Source of the DNA: Fragum whitleyi
Lineage: Eukaryota; Mollusca; Bivalvia; Cardiida; Cardiidae
NCBI GenBank assembly: GCA_948146395.1
Contig: OX411558.1
Span: forward strand, 33,465,350-33,529,349
Length of the DNA stretch: 64,000 nt
Direction of reading: 5' to 3'
This document shows positions 34,501 to 46,665 of the stretch, one piece after another. Position 1 is the stretch's first letter, and every line of letters starts with the position of its first letter. Under the pieces are notes generated by a model. The model ran no database searches and was not told the origin of the DNA. It worked only from the letters and a program-made list of their open reading frames with translations. A program made the translations under genes and the position numbers.

Positions 34501-36405
34501 GCCTAATCATCAACAACAACATCAAAATAATGGAAGGAAAATCCCTCTTGATAAAATCTGAGAAGTAGAAATTGCACCAATACTATGGGGTCAAATCTTC
34601 GAAGAACCCTTCGTACATTTTAAGGCCACATTTTTAGTTCAATCAATATGAAAATTGATCAGAATTTCTATCTTGATATTGCCCGAGCGAGTTTGAGATG
34701 TGAACATCTAGGGTAAAAAAAAAATCCCAGGTTTTTTAATGTAAATTCAGTCGCACGATTCAGGGCCATTATGATCCTCCTGTTTTTCTTGACGTAAGGA
34801 TATAATGATCAAATTGAAATAACTGACGTCTTCATGGTTACTGTCCGGCTACGTTCCTGTGAATGGTGGTGTCGTTCACATTTTTATAACTTTTTGAGCC
34901 TTACACACTAAAGGTCAGACGAGCAATTTAGATTACATGTGGTAAACACTTCTCTTTCGGAGGAAACGAGTGCTTTGATTGGCTAAGCGAAAATCTTTCA
35001 AGTAAATTTGATGTTCTATGACCACTTAAAGGGATAATTTAATTTGAAAAATTTGATTTAAAATAACATTGAATCAAGTAATAAATACAATTTGTGGTCA
35101 ATCAAATGAAAAGAAAGTGCACAGATTTAAATGTATCAATTAGGTTAAAAGCGATGCGAACCAAACAGGTACCACGTGACTGATTAAATTTACAAACACG
35201 CTTAGAGTTGGGGTCAATAATTTCAATTGCTCATTTTATGGTCATTTCAATTTTACGCGTGACGTATTAGAATCCATGTACGTTACGTTACGCAGCATGA
35301 CTTGCGTCACTGTCCACGTGTGTCGCTTAATAAGTTTGTGAATGGACAAAACTAATACAAGTCCTCAGGCCAGAGACCTATTGTTTTTAGGGAGGACTAG
35401 TAGATCAGCGCTCTAGATAAGCTCCGTTTTTCCGTAATTTACGGATGTAAAATTACTGGTTACGGATCATTTTTAGCAAAACTCCGTAAAAGATACGGAA
35501 TGTTTTTGGCGTGTACGGATATTTTTGGGTACGAACGCGTAAATCAAAGGGAAGTCACTTTGTAGAATTTAAGATAATCATTTCGGCTATTCCCGATATT
35601 GACGAGCATCTACGTTACCCGCTCGGACTTTTTTGTAAACTGGAAAATAGCATCGCCGAAGTTTCCCGATTGTTAGTAACGTTGTAAATACGCACTCGGA
35701 AGTTACCGATCGTTTTCGACTATTCCCGTGACAATGGAATGCGGACCGTGGGAAAATTATTTGTAAACATTGCGGTACCCAGCATCGAGGTGCTTACGAG
35801 ACCAGCTGATCTGCTGACCGCAAAAATTACAGCAAAATTACGCTAATCGGCAGATAAACATAAAATGTCAGGGAATTTTTTTTTTCAATGGATTACTCAA
35901 AAAAACCTCACTAAATCCCAGATCAGTTATCAAATCGTTCATGGACGAAATAACATACTCCATCACTGAAAAAAGTTCAGGCGGTAAGACGAAGGTTCGC
36001 GGCAAGCAGATTCGTTCTCGACGGTTTGAATGTCTGCTTTGACAAGAGAAATCAAGATTCTGAGTAAAAATGACTATTGATCTGGAATCTGCTGTTCAAA
36101 ATTTATTATTCGTCCTAATTCATCAGTTCTAGTGCTATGTTATAATCGTTCTTCCGACCGTGAGAAGGTAAAGTGAAAGTAGACGTTGCTTTCTGAAGCT
36201 TACGCTGGTTCAAGCAGATACGCATATTTTATGAAATATTAAGATGATAATTTTGCTAAAAAAAAAACAAAAAATAGAAAAAATGGAAGATATGAAAGAA
36301 AACAATTTAAGAAAATTAAATACAATGAAATATCGTACATTTAACTGATCCAGGGGCGGGGGAGGGGGGTATTTTTCTGTTCTTAACTGTCTCAATCAGG
36401 GCTTT
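34501..36405. other. unassigned non-coding sequence
   Basis: No gene supported. 35420..35540 contains local repeats of TCCGTAA and TACGGAT, possibly a decayed palindrome. The only other feature is an A-run near 36259. Confidence 0.4.
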
Positions 36406-36406
36406 A

Positions 36407-36536
36407 AAATTCTACTCGTCCTGCATGATTTTTCCTTCTTTGTCTATATAAGCAGGACGAGTGGATTTTGCAAAATTTCACTAATTAAATTAATGTATCA
36501 CTATATTCTTCTATACAGCAGGACGAGTAGAAATTT
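36407..36536. repeat. short element with inverted ends CTACTCGTCCTGC
   Basis: AAATTCTACTCGTCCTGC (36407..36424) is inverted at 36518..36535 (GCAGGACGAGTAGAAATTT). A third copy of the core, GCAGGACGAGTGG, lies inside at 36452..36464. It is about 130 bp, AT-rich inside, MITE-like. No target duplication was identified. Confidence 0.6.
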
Positions 36537-37059
36537 CAAGAATTTTCAAGCCCAGATTATTGAATTTAAAACAAAAAAAAGGTATTTTTAAAGAATGTTC
36601 AATGATTAAAAGAAAAGAAAACTACATTTAATGAAAGGGTTGCTGTATTGTTGTTAAAGCAGTTCAGGTACAAAAACTTGTTTTTTAGGTTATAATTAAG
36701 AAAGAAATGAAAATTCACTTTTCTTCCATTTGCTCTTTACCGAAAGTTGTACTGATCCTCCATATCAGGTACTGATTGAAAATTATTTCAATCAGTACTG
36801 TACTGATGGCCTTTGAAATTATCTGGAGCACTGAGTAGATGTAACCATGCTGCAGGTCTTTCAGGCATGTAGTTAATGGCAGTACCAAGTTTATTTTTCA
36901 AAAAATCTTTCCAGTTATGAAAAATAATTGCCTTTCCAATACTAAAATTTGCATTTCCAAATGTAAAACATTGTTACAAGACAAAAAATAGCTTGTCAAA
37001 ACGGCAGTGTCAAAACCTGGAAAGTACAGTCGGCTGCAAGTGGCTTACTGGATCTAGAA

Positions 37060-37300
37060 CAATCAGTTGAGCAATTCATTACTGTCCAGCATACCTATCG
37101 TCATAGCGCATAAGGTAGCGAGTTGGACTGTCAATATAAAGGTCCCCTGTTCGTGTCTCTACGGTATCATTCTTCCTTTCTGACTATTTGTCCCTCACCA
37201 TAAGGTTGATAATCGTAGACCTATGAGGGATAGTAGGTGGACGCTTGGGAATGGTGTAATGGTGGAAAGACCGGTGTGAGAAATGGACCATGTTGCTCAC
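37060..37300 (+). repeat. possible tRNA-derived SINE head
   Basis: TAGCGCATAAGGTAGCG resembles a polymerase III A box and TGTTCGTGTCTC, about 35 nt on, resembles a B box. The rest (to about 37280) has no LINE-like tail that I can identify. It is not a functional tRNA because the cloverleaf is incomplete. Confidence 0.3.
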
Positions 37301-37304
37301 CTGA

Positions 37305-38416
37305 GTCAGTCAACTCATAACTTGTCAACCATGTTATAAATACCAGAGATTGTTTGATGTACAATTAGGATAGATTTAAAAGAAACAGACTTTAATTTAG
37401 TCCTACTGCAATTTGATTTTCTTTTAAATTTCCCATGGAAAACAAAATTATTGATCGAATTGAATTCTTTTAACAACTTCAGTAGACCTAGACCTTAAGA
37501 ATATCCCTGCCCAGTTTAAAATGTGCCAAACAGTTCAGGTGAAGATTAACCTTCTCTGAGATTTTTGGCAATATTTTGACATTTCAAATACCTCGGAATG
37601 AAGAGAGGAACAGAAAGGAACATCCCTCCCAAATTGAAGCTTAATTGGCCCACTAGTTTAGGAGGAGAATACTTATTTCTAAGATTTTCAGCAATTATAG
37701 TCCATTTTTCAGCCTTTCCATTACCATTCAAACCAGATTTTTTTTTATGAAACTAAATTCTTTTCACAACTTTTGAAGAGCTTAACCCTAGGAACATCCC
37801 TGCCAAGTTTAAGCTTGAATGGCCTAGTGGTCTAGGGGGTGAAGAATTTTTCTAAGATTTTCACCAATTTTCGGCCATTTTTCAAACTTTCGGCTACCAT
37901 GGACACAACTGTTTTTGATGAAATTAAATTCTTTTAACAACTTTTGAAATGCTTCACCAAAGAAACATCCCTGCCAAGTTTGAGCTTGATTGGCTTAGTG
38001 GTTTAGGAGGAGACGAATTTTTTCTAAGATTTTCGGCAATTTTGGTCATTTTCAGCCTTTCAGTTACCATAGAAACCAGAGTTTTTGATAAAATTAAATT
38101 CGTTTAAGAACTTTAGAAGAGCTTCACCCAAGGAACATCCCTGCCAACTTTCAGCTTGATTGACCCAGTGGTTGAGGAGGAGAATTTTTTTTCTAAAATT
38201 TCAGCAGTTTTCGGCCATTTTTCAAACTTTCTGTTTTAATGGAAACCAGAGTTTTTAATGAAATTAAATTCTTTTAACGACTTTTGAAGAGCTTCACCCA
38301 AGGAACACCCCTGCCAACTTTCAGCTTGATTGACCCAGTGGTTGAGGAGGAGAATTTTTTTTCTAAAATTTCAGCAGTTTTCGGCCATTTTTCAAACTTA
38401 ATTGGCCCACTAGTTT
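37305..38416 (+). repeat. modular repeat, 170-bp units, host of LINE C
   Basis: Units carry TTTTGAAGAGCTTCACCCAA, GGAACATCCCTGCCAA, GCTTGATTGACCCAGTGGTT and AGGAGGAGAA and start near 37771, 37942, 38111 and 38281, a period of about 170 bp. The array resumes at 42026 after LINE C. The last 20 bases (38397..38416) match another unit near 37640 and do not continue the interrupted one, which indicates a rearrangement at the LINE C 5' junction. Confidence 0.75.
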
Positions 38417-38508
38417 CCTCGGGTAAAACATCAACGAAGGAGAGAAATTCCAAATCATCAGTACCCACCAAATCAACACCAGTTCAATGTCATGTGGGGA
38501 GCACCTCC

Positions 38509-41469
38509 ATGGATCTATCATCACATACCATATCCTTAAACCATATTAATCAATCAGAACTTGTTAAAGCAGAAGAAAATAAAATTCACTGTAATCAAGG
38601 CAAGTTTTTTTCCAACTCAAAGAATGGACTCAACATTTTTAACTTAAATATTCATTATTTGCTTCCAAAATTTGAAGAAATAAAAGCTCTTGTGCATGAT
38701 CACAGTGAAATTGACATCTTGTGCCTTAGTGAAACTTTTTTACATAAGCAAATTGAAAACAATGAAATACACATTAGTAATTACAATTTATTTAGAAGAG
38801 ATAGGGGCAGTCATGGTGGAGGTATAGTCACATATATAAGAAATGAATTTCATTCAATTCTAAGACAAGATCTTGAACGTCCTAATATTGAAGCTTTGTG
38901 GTTAGAAGTAAGGCATTCTAAACAACGATCTTTCATACTTGGAAACATATATAGGCCTCCATCTGCAAATAATGATTGGGTCATTGAAATTGAAAACATT
39001 TTGGAAACTCTTTCTTTTGAAAATAAAGAAATTATTTTGACAGGAGATTTCAATTTTAACTTTTCTAATTCGATATGTTCATGCTCTTTTTGGAATGATG
39101 TCATTCAATCATACAATTTATCTCAACTTGTTGAAACTCCAACTAGAGTTACAAGCAATACAGCCACTACTATAGACCATGTCTATTCTAACAAACCTCA
39201 AAATATCACCAATATAAATGTTCCAAAAATTGCATTAAGTGATCATTACCCTGTATGTTTTACACGTAAACTTAACTCCTCTGATTTTCCAAAGATATCT
39301 CACAATATAATTCAATATAGAAATTTACATCACTTTGATTCAGAATCTTTCTGCAGAGACCTAGCAAAACAGCCTTGGTCCCTTATAGAAATTTATGATC
39401 ATGTAGATGACTCATTGGACTGTTTTGTTGCATTGTTCAATGATATTTTAAACCAACATGCCCCTTTAAAACAAAAACGAGTCAAACACAATAACCTTCC
39501 AGAATGGTATACAAATGACATCAAAAATGCCTCAAAACAACGTGATAGAGCAAAAGCTCAAAATGATACCCCTCTATACAAATACTGGAGAAACAAAACG
39601 AAAGAACTAATACACCAAGCTAAACAATATTTCTTTAATTCAGCCATTAATGAAAATAAAAGGAACCCCAAAAAATTATGGAAACATCTTAAGGAAGTGT
39701 CAGGAAAATCAAGAACTATTCAATCAAATTCTCTAACAGATGAGCATGGATTTCCTATTACTGATGCTAACTGTAAAGCTGAAGTTTTTAATTCATATTT
39801 TTCAGATATATTAAAATCTACAAAATCCTACAATTTAAATAACAGTAGTTATAATGTTAACTTGCCACAGGGTAAAACAACTGATTTTTCTACAGTTCAA
39901 AGCAGTTTTATAATCCCTCCCATAAATGAAGAGTTTGTTATTAAACAAATTCAAAGTTTGAATGTAAATAAATCCACTGGACTTGATGGTATAGGGCCAA
40001 AATTTTTAAAAATAAGTGCTAGAATTATTTCAAAGCCTATAACCTATATATTTAACCAAAGTATAAAACAAAATGAATTTCCTTCTTTGTTTAAACAAGC
40101 TAAAGTTATTCCAATTTTCAAAAAAGGGGATAAAGCAGATGTAAGTAATTACCGCCCCATTTCAATTTTGCCAGTATTATCAAAAATTCTTGAACGTCAT
40201 GTAAGTGACAAATTGAAGGTTTATCTTGAAGACAATATGCTTATTCATGGAAGCCAGTCAGGATTTCGAAGTAACCATTCTTGTGAGACAGCTCTCACAG
40301 CCATTATTGATTCCTGGATTGAAGCCATTAATAACAAAAAGGTTGTGGGAACTGTCTTTCTTGACTTAACAAAAGCCTTCGACTTGATGAATCATGATCT
40401 ACTTTTACAAAAGATGAGCGAGTTTAATGTCAACAATCATTCTCTGGCATGGTTCAAGTCTTATCTTTCTAATAGAACACAGAGGGTGTCTGTCGAGGGT
40501 AAACTTTCTACATCACAAGATATAATGTCTGGTGTACCCCAAGGCTCTGTTTTAGGTCCTATTCTTTTTCTATTGTACATAAATGACCTGCCTTTACATC
40601 TAACATCATCATCAACAGATTTATTTGCAGACGATACAACAATTAGTGTTACAGGTCAATCAACCATAGCAGTATGTAAATTGCTCCAAAATAGTCTAAA
40701 TACTATAGATGAATGGTGTGGAAGAAATGCAATGCTGCCCAATCCAAACAAAACAAAAGCAATGATTATCTCACCAGCAAACAGTATTTCAAGCAAAGAA
40801 ACATTTCCATTATTTCTCCATGATCAACAAATAGAATTCTCTGAAGTAGAGAAATTGCTTGGAGTACAAGTTGACCATAAACTGTCTTGGGCAGTCCAAA
40901 TTGAAAACTTGCTAAAAAAATGCAATTCTTTACTTTACCTTCTTACTAGAATTAAGATTTATCTTAGTGTTCATGTAAGAAAAATGTTCTTTAATGCTTA
41001 TATTCTCCCACACATTGATTATTGTTGTGTTATCTGGGGAAATTGTAATTCTAAACTTTTAGATAAGCTTTATAAATTTCAAAAGAGAGCTGCAAGAGTA
41101 ATTCTTGATAAAAATACTGATACTCCTAGTAATGATCTATTCAAAGAACTTAATTGGCTCAGCATTCATGATCGTATTGTGTTCAAAAAGTCTGTTTTTA
41201 TGTATAAATCCTTAACTGGTAAGCATCCAAACTACATATCAAGCCTCTTTACTCAATCAGCTAACACAAATCTGAGATCAAATTCTTATGAAGTTCTTAG
41301 AATTCCAAAGCCAAGGATCGAGTTTTTCAGGAAATCAATTGCTTACTCTGGTCCAAAAATTTGGAACCAAATACCATTATATATACGAAATGCTGACAGT
41401 CTAAATAAGTTCAAATCTACCTTCTTGATTTGGTGGAAGTCTAATGCACAAACTGATTTATTCACCTAG
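38509..41469 (+). CDS. LINE C ORF2: endonuclease and reverse transcriptase
   Basis: The frame is open from within the host repeat (TTG at 38284) through 1061 codons; the first about 44 codons come from the repeat, so I take the first in-element ATG, 38509. Numbering from 38284: endonuclease about 115-330 with LNIHYLLPK (Asn122), LCLSETF (Glu150), NIYRPPS (Tyr223), TGDFNFN (Asp255) and LSDHYPV (Asp320, His321). The reverse transcriptase at about 600-850 has SNYRPISILP, QSGFRSNHS, FLDLTKAFD (Asp694), SGVPQGSVLGP and FADD (781-784). No stop or frameshift occurs, so the enzyme could be functional. The motifs align one for one with LINE A. Without ORF1 and 5' UTR, autonomous movement is doubtful. 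Confidence 0.92.
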   Translation: MDLSSHTISLNHINQSELVKAEENKIHCNQGKFFSNSKNGLNIFNLNIHYLLPKFEEIKALVHDHSEIDILCLSETFLHKQIENNEIHISNYNLFRRDRGSHGGGIVTYIRNEFHSILRQDLERPNIEALWLEVRHSKQRSFILGNIYRPPSANNDWVIEIENILETLSFENKEIILTGDFNFNFSNSICSCSFWNDVIQSYNLSQLVETPTRVTSNTATTIDHVYSNKPQNITNINVPKIALSDHYPVCFTRKLNSSDFPKISHNIIQYRNLHHFDSESFCRDLAKQPWSLIEIYDHVDDSLDCFVALFNDILNQHAPLKQKRVKHNNLPEWYTNDIKNASKQRDRAKAQNDTPLYKYWRNKTKELIHQAKQYFFNSAINENKRNPKKLWKHLKEVSGKSRTIQSNSLTDEHGFPITDANCKAEVFNSYFSDILKSTKSYNLNNSSYNVNLPQGKTTDFSTVQSSFIIPPINEEFVIKQIQSLNVNKSTGLDGIGPKFLKISARIISKPITYIFNQSIKQNEFPSLFKQAKVIPIFKKGDKADVSNYRPISILPVLSKILERHVSDKLKVYLEDNMLIHGSQSGFRSNHSCETALTAIIDSWIEAINNKKVVGTVFLDLTKAFDLMNHDLLLQKMSEFNVNNHSLAWFKSYLSNRTQRVSVEGKLSTSQDIMSGVPQGSVLGPILFLLYINDLPLHLTSSSTDLFADDTTISVTGQSTIAVCKLLQNSLNTIDEWCGRNAMLPNPNKTKAMIISPANSISSKETFPLFLHDQQIEFSEVEKLLGVQVDHKLSWAVQIENLLKKCNSLLYLLTRIKIYLSVHVRKMFFNAYILPHIDYCCVIWGNCNSKLLDKLYKFQKRAARVILDKNTDTPSNDLFKELNWLSIHDRIVFKKSVFMYKSLTGKHPNYISSLFTQSANTNLRSNSYEVLRIPKPRIEFFRKSIAYSGPKIWNQIPLYIRNADSLNKFKSTFLIWWKSNAQTDLFT

Positions 41470-41990
41470 AAACCATAGGTGAAAACTAGCCTATTCAATT
41501 TTGTTCCTTCATAGAATTGCAGAGTTTCTGATTCCAAAACATTATGTATAAAACCAAATTTGTTGTGAACAATTGTTTTTCTGCACTTATATATTTATAT
41601 AAACAGTCTGTAAATAAATACCTCATGTTGTTTTGTTAAGATTTGTATTCATTATGTAGTGCATTTTATTATAATTATTGTCATTTTAAACATTTAGACT
41701 GATCCAAAGCTAAATGGTTAAAATGATAATATCAATAGTAATTCATTAATATCAAAAATTCAGGTTCAGAATTCAGGTTCAGAAAAGTGTAAGTAAGTAC
41801 CATAATAATAATAATGTATCGGTACTATTTAATACATGTACAAGACAAAACATAATGAAGCTTTTATATGATACATTTTTCATTCATTCACTGATACTTG
41901 TTAATTTATGTTGTTTTTGTAAATGATTTTGTAAATATTTGAAGAGGCCCACAGGGAAGACTGGGTTTACCCAACTGTGTTGCCTCGTTA

Positions 41991-41996
41991 AATAAA
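41991..41996 (+). promoter_or_regulatory. AATAAA near the 3' end of LINE C
   Basis: AATAAAG lies directly before the (TTA)n tail, as in LINE A. Confidence 0.6.
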
Positions 41997-42025
41997 GACT
42001 TTATTATTATTATTATTATTATTAT

Positions 42026-42115
42026 AAACTTTCTGTTTTAATGGAAACCAGAGTTTTTAATGAAAATAAATTCTTTTAACAACTTTTGAAGAGCTTCACC
42101 CAAGTAAAAAATCGT
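42026..42115 (+). repeat. continuation of the modular array right of LINE C
   Basis: AAACTTTCTGTTTTAATGG through GAAGAGCTTCACCCAAG repeats the unit at 38225..38300. The array then stops and a new family copy starts at 42127. Confidence 0.7.
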
Positions 42116-42126
42116 TCAAAGTCTTA

Positions 42127-43708
42127 TACAAGAGGACCATAATGGTCCTAGAGCGTTCACCTGAGTCTCTTTGACTCCTGGGACATCACATCAATTAAAA
42201 TGGCAGATGCCAACAAGGAAATACTTTCTACTTAAGATCAAATCCATGATCTGTTTTCAGAAAAGAGTAAAAAAAAGGATATACTTAGGCATAGCCCTTA
42301 TATGAACATAGGGGCATGTAATGAACAAACTTGACGAAATATAATAAATGAAATTATTATGAAAATTCCCTGCCTTCTGGTTTCAGAGTTTTTAAGATTT
42401 CATCCTTTGTGTCTAAGTAGAATCGGATGGGCCAATTCAGAGCCCAAATATGACCCCAGGGGAATTACATGAAACCATTGGTGGGGGTCCACTATATAAT
42501 ATTACAAACAAAATTTGAAAGATGTCTCCCATTTATACTCACTTTGTTCTATGTTAGGTAGGATGCAAACGTCCTGAGCCCAAAATCTGACCCCAGAGGT
42601 ATGATATGAACAGAATTGGTAAAGGTCTACTAAATTATGCTTCACGCCGAAACATAAAGGCTCTCTGCTTATGGTTTCAGAGAAGATTTTTAAAGATTTC
42701 GCATTTTGTTTCTATGTAAATCAGAACTACAAATATATTTTTTTTATCTTAAAGGGTTTTTACCCCTTAAGATTTTTGTAATGCTGATTTATTTTTCAGC
42801 AACACTGGAAAATATTTTCATGTAAACATGAACTTTTCCCATCTTTAGACATAAACAATTCAGCCATTGACATCCTGAATAATATCTTTGTGAGATGTTA
42901 TATAAATGCCCTGCTAAATGTCTGTGGTGGTGTCACAACTAAAATTCTAATATTCGTTGCATGTCCTGTTCAGCTGCTGTAGTCCATTTCAATTTGTCTA
43001 GTTGGGAGGTTTCAGAATAAGAAGTAAACTAGAAAGCCATGAATGGCTTGAGTCGCTCCACAGGCTTGAAATTCTTGAAATAGAAAATCTAAGTTTTGAC
43101 TAGAATTTTAGATATTTTGAGTACTGATGTTGAAATAATTTTCAAAGTTTCCACTATATAACATATAGAGAATGGCCTCCGCCCATAAAATACATATTTT
43201 TCATCCGATCACAATAATATTTGGTAGACTAATAAAGGATCATTCCAGTGAGATTTGGTTGATATAAATTACTTAGAATCTGAGAAATGATTTTCAAGTT
43301 TCCGCTATATAACATATAGAGAAATGACCTCCGCCCATAAAATACATATTTTTCATCCGATCACAATAATCTTTGGTAGACTGATAAAGGGTCATCCAAG
43401 GATCATCCATGTAAAATTTAATTGGTATCCATTTATTAGAATCTGAACAAACTCACTTTTTACCATATTTGGAAATTAGCCACGCCCATTAAATCTATGT
43501 TTTTCATTGGATTCAAATTCTTGAACAACTTTGAAAGAGGATCACCCAAGGATCATTCCTGTGAAATTTGGTTGAAATTCATCAAGTAGTTTCTGAGGAG
43601 AAGATTTTTAAAGAAAAAGTTGACGACCGGACGCACGTACGGACGGACGCACGACGGACACAATGCCATGACAATAGCCCCAGTGGCTTTATGCCAGTGG
43701 AGCTAAAA
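42127..43708 (+). repeat. hairpin-ended modular repeat with a variant terminus
   Basis: The start ACAAGAGGACCATAATGGTC then CTAGAGCGTTCACCTGAG is a family 5' end. It includes two tandem units 152 bp apart (43139 and 43291, sharing CTATATAACATATAGAGAA). It ends with GGACGCACGTACGGACGGAC and a different hairpin sequence, AGCCCCAGTGGC...GCCAGTGGAGCT (43676..43704), then AAAAA. Several subunits are mixed, so it may be two fused copies. Confidence 0.7.
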
Positions 43709-43929
43709 ACACCATGGGAAAGCATTTCTTCATTCAATATTGCCGTTCATCATCATAAAAAGTTGGACATATGTTGAGCTGGAACTTTTAGACAGTTAAC
43801 ACTCAACAAGCTGGTATTCTTCAGGATCACCCATTCATGTCTAAAGCTGTTAGTTTTGAATTTTAATGATTCCTCTTCACTATTTTACCTTTTTTCTGTT
43901 TAAAAGATATACCAAACTGATCTATTTTC

Positions 43930-44610
43930 ACTTTGTTGTCGGTTTAAAGACATGGGAATTACGATTTCGAGCTGTTTTATAGAAATCGATCGAGAGGTTA
44001 AGGAGGATATGTTGTTTAAAGATTTCGAGCTAAAAATAAGTTCCGCCCTGCCACGCCACTATTTTTGGGCAAATCAATATTTTGAAGAGGGTCACCCAAG
44101 AAATATTCCCAGTGGTTTAGAAAAGAAGTTGTTCAAAGGTTTTGGACCTGCTACGCCCATATTTATGGGCAAATCAAATTTTTGCTAACAGTTTTTGAAG
44201 AGAGTCTCCCAAGAAACATTCTGGTAATGTTTCATTAAAATAGACCCAGTGGTTCAGGAGAACATTGCGTTCAAAGATTTTTGCCCTGCAACGCCCATAT
44301 TTATTGGCAAATCAAAATTTAGAAATGTCTTTTTGGAGAGTGTCAACCAGGAACACCCGGAAAAGTGTCATTGAAATTAACCCAGTGGTTCAGGAGATGT
44401 CGTTCAAAGATTTCATGCTCATAATAAGCCCCGCCCTGCAACGGCCATTTTCATGTGCCAATCAGGCAGCGGCGATTTTTATAGGGCAATCAGAATATTG
44501 CGAACAGTTCTTAAAGAGGCTCACCGAAGGAACATTTTGGCAAAGTTTCATTGAAATCGGCCTTATGGTTCAGAGATGAAGAAGTTTTTACGGCGGACTC
44601 AGGGTAATCC
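43930..44610 (+). repeat. modular repeat units (family fragment)
   Basis: About four units carry GTTGTTTAAAGATTT, CCCGCCCTGC(C/A)ACGCC, ATATTTATGGGCAAATCA and GAGTCTCCCAAGAAACATTC. They are the same modules as, but in opposite orientation to, 60936..62266. A tail (GGCGGACTCAGGG) is present, but no terminal hairpin was seen. Confidence 0.65.
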
Positions 44611-46518
44611 TAAACGCTCCCCTTAAGCACGATGCGCTCAGATTATCTAAAAATTAATGGTCAAATAGTAATCGGATTTCACTTTTTTTGAGTTGAATTA
44701 AAACTCGAGAAATGCATTCTGCGTTTTATAAAGCCATTCAGTATATGTTTAATATTACTGCAAATAATTTTGCCAAAATACGAAAATAAAACATTTTTTC
44801 ATATGACATTTTATTACAAAGATAGAATAAAAAGGCTATACACATATGCAACCGTGAGAATAATGAACAAAAAGCCTTATGACTTTTAAAGCACATACAA
44901 GTTTGTATTAAATAGACATACGAACAGACAAGACATAAAGTACATTTGAAGAAATTTAATTGCCAAAAACTTTTAACTAACTTCTGTATTTATTAATCAG
45001 TATTTTTATTAATTCTCTGCTATCATTAATTATTTCAAGCATTACCAAGCGATTCCGAATGACGATCAAAATTAAGTTAGTAGCATTAGCAAAAAAGGAA
45101 ACCATTCCATATTGTAACAACAACAATTCTTGTTACCAAATAGAATAGCCTCTTTTCACATTGATTGCTTTCCTTTAAATGTCGTCTGCAGGCCCTATGA
45201 TTTTTTCTAAATAGGTGAAAAGGAACATTTATGAAATTCAACCTGTAGTTTATGATACCCCTGTTCGCCCCGCAGCTCATCCGTGTAAATAATGTTATAC
45301 GTATAACTAATCAGCAATGGTGCACGTTAAAAGGTTTCTATGGCAACCGAGATAGAGAGGAGAGCATATTTTGTATACTCAGGGGAAAACATAAATCAAA
45401 GCCAGTTCTGCCCGGCTATAAAATTGTGAATCTATTGAACTTTTAAATTATGTTTTTGGTTTAAACTCATTTATAAGTGAAACAACTATCATAACCTAAA
45501 TCGCCCTCGATAACATTTTTTAAAACTATCTAACCACACGGCAATAAAATAAACGCTCTCACTTGCAAGAAAATGCAAGTTGTAAACAGTGGTGCATAGT
45601 TTACAGCAATTTCTTCCATATCCTCTTTTTTACTTGTTAAACAATATACTGAGTTATATAGATTCTTTACAAATGTCTTCTAAATTTCCAGTTTGATTTT
45701 AGTAACAGTTTGACCATTATTTCACATGGCTAGTATGGAGTAAAAAATCTCTTTAGACGGAAACTTCAAAAGTGGCGAATTATTGGTAATTTAGATAAAC
45801 AAATGTCTAAAAAGATTTGAGCACATGTTAAATGAATTATTGCATTATCACGTTATTGCAATACATCACAGGAAAAACCGCGAAACTCTTTAAAAATGGA
45901 CGAGGTATCAACCTGAATAGACAGGAAAAAAGTATATAAGACTCCCCTATCATACTTTTTTGAGAGCAAACATCCATTCCGTGCCATTTCTTTTTTATCT
46001 ATCTGCATGGAACTTATAGTTTCAGTTCTTCGTCCAAGAAATAAGGCTAACAAGCATTCGTTTTCCCCCATTATGTACGTTAAAGGATTGGATGAATCGT
46101 GTGACTCCATTACAGCTCTTGCTTTATACATGTCTTAGTATCGGATTTACCTGTCATTGTTTAGTTTTTGCTCTTTGCTCATTAGAAAATAAATATTTGT
46201 GTATTCAGTCGACTTAGCTTGATCAAACATATTAATCTTCTCTTGATTTCCTGGCCGTTTTGACGAGTACGTGTCTACGTGTTCCCGTGGCGTATTGTTA
46301 ATCTCTCTTCCTTGTCTTGTCCAAGAATACAGAATAAAATCACCATTTTGGGGTTACGTACAAGCTTCCGTACATACGCACTTCCGTAAGATTGGTAACA
46401 CGTATTTCGATCACAAACAAACAAAATTCAAAGTTGTTCCTGTTTCCCACTAAGTCATTGAATAAAAAATAAAATGAACCAGTTCTACCTTACACAGCAT
46501 TATGTTGGTAATAAAACT
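44611..46518. other. unassigned sequence downstream of the PLAC8-like gene
   Basis: No further gene could be supported. A 92-codon open frame on the minus strand (45853..46131) lacks splice or family support. Confidence 0.4.
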
Positions 46519-46524
46519 TTTATT
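46519..46524 (-). promoter_or_regulatory. polyadenylation signal of the PLAC8-like gene
   Basis: AATAAA on the minus strand lies about 140 nt after the stop codon. Confidence 0.65.
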
Positions 46525-46665
46525 GTTATTATAACTATTATCATTATTTTATAAACTTATGAATAGTTTTGTGAAATATGTAGTACGAATAATTAAAGGT
46601 TTTGTATGTCGCCATGATTATGAAATATATTCAATTTATAAATTGATGAGTGTGTATCTAGAAGC

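Larger units (their letters stand above)
38417..42025 (+). mobile_element. LINE C: CR1/jockey-like retrotransposon, 5'-truncated
   Basis: The element contains one long endonuclease-RT frame, a 3' UTR of about 520 bp, AATAAAG (41991) and a (TTA)n tail (42001..42025). No ORF1 is present upstream, so it lacks the 5' part expected from its relative LINE A. The target repeat array continues on the right at AAACTTTCTG. The left junction is scrambled by repeat sequence, and a clean target-site duplication is not seen. Confidence 0.87.

Noticed and set aside
45853..46131. 92-codon frame on the minus strand as a second gene next to the PLAC8-like gene
   Set aside because: No recognisable domain, and flanking splice signals are weak and unpaired.
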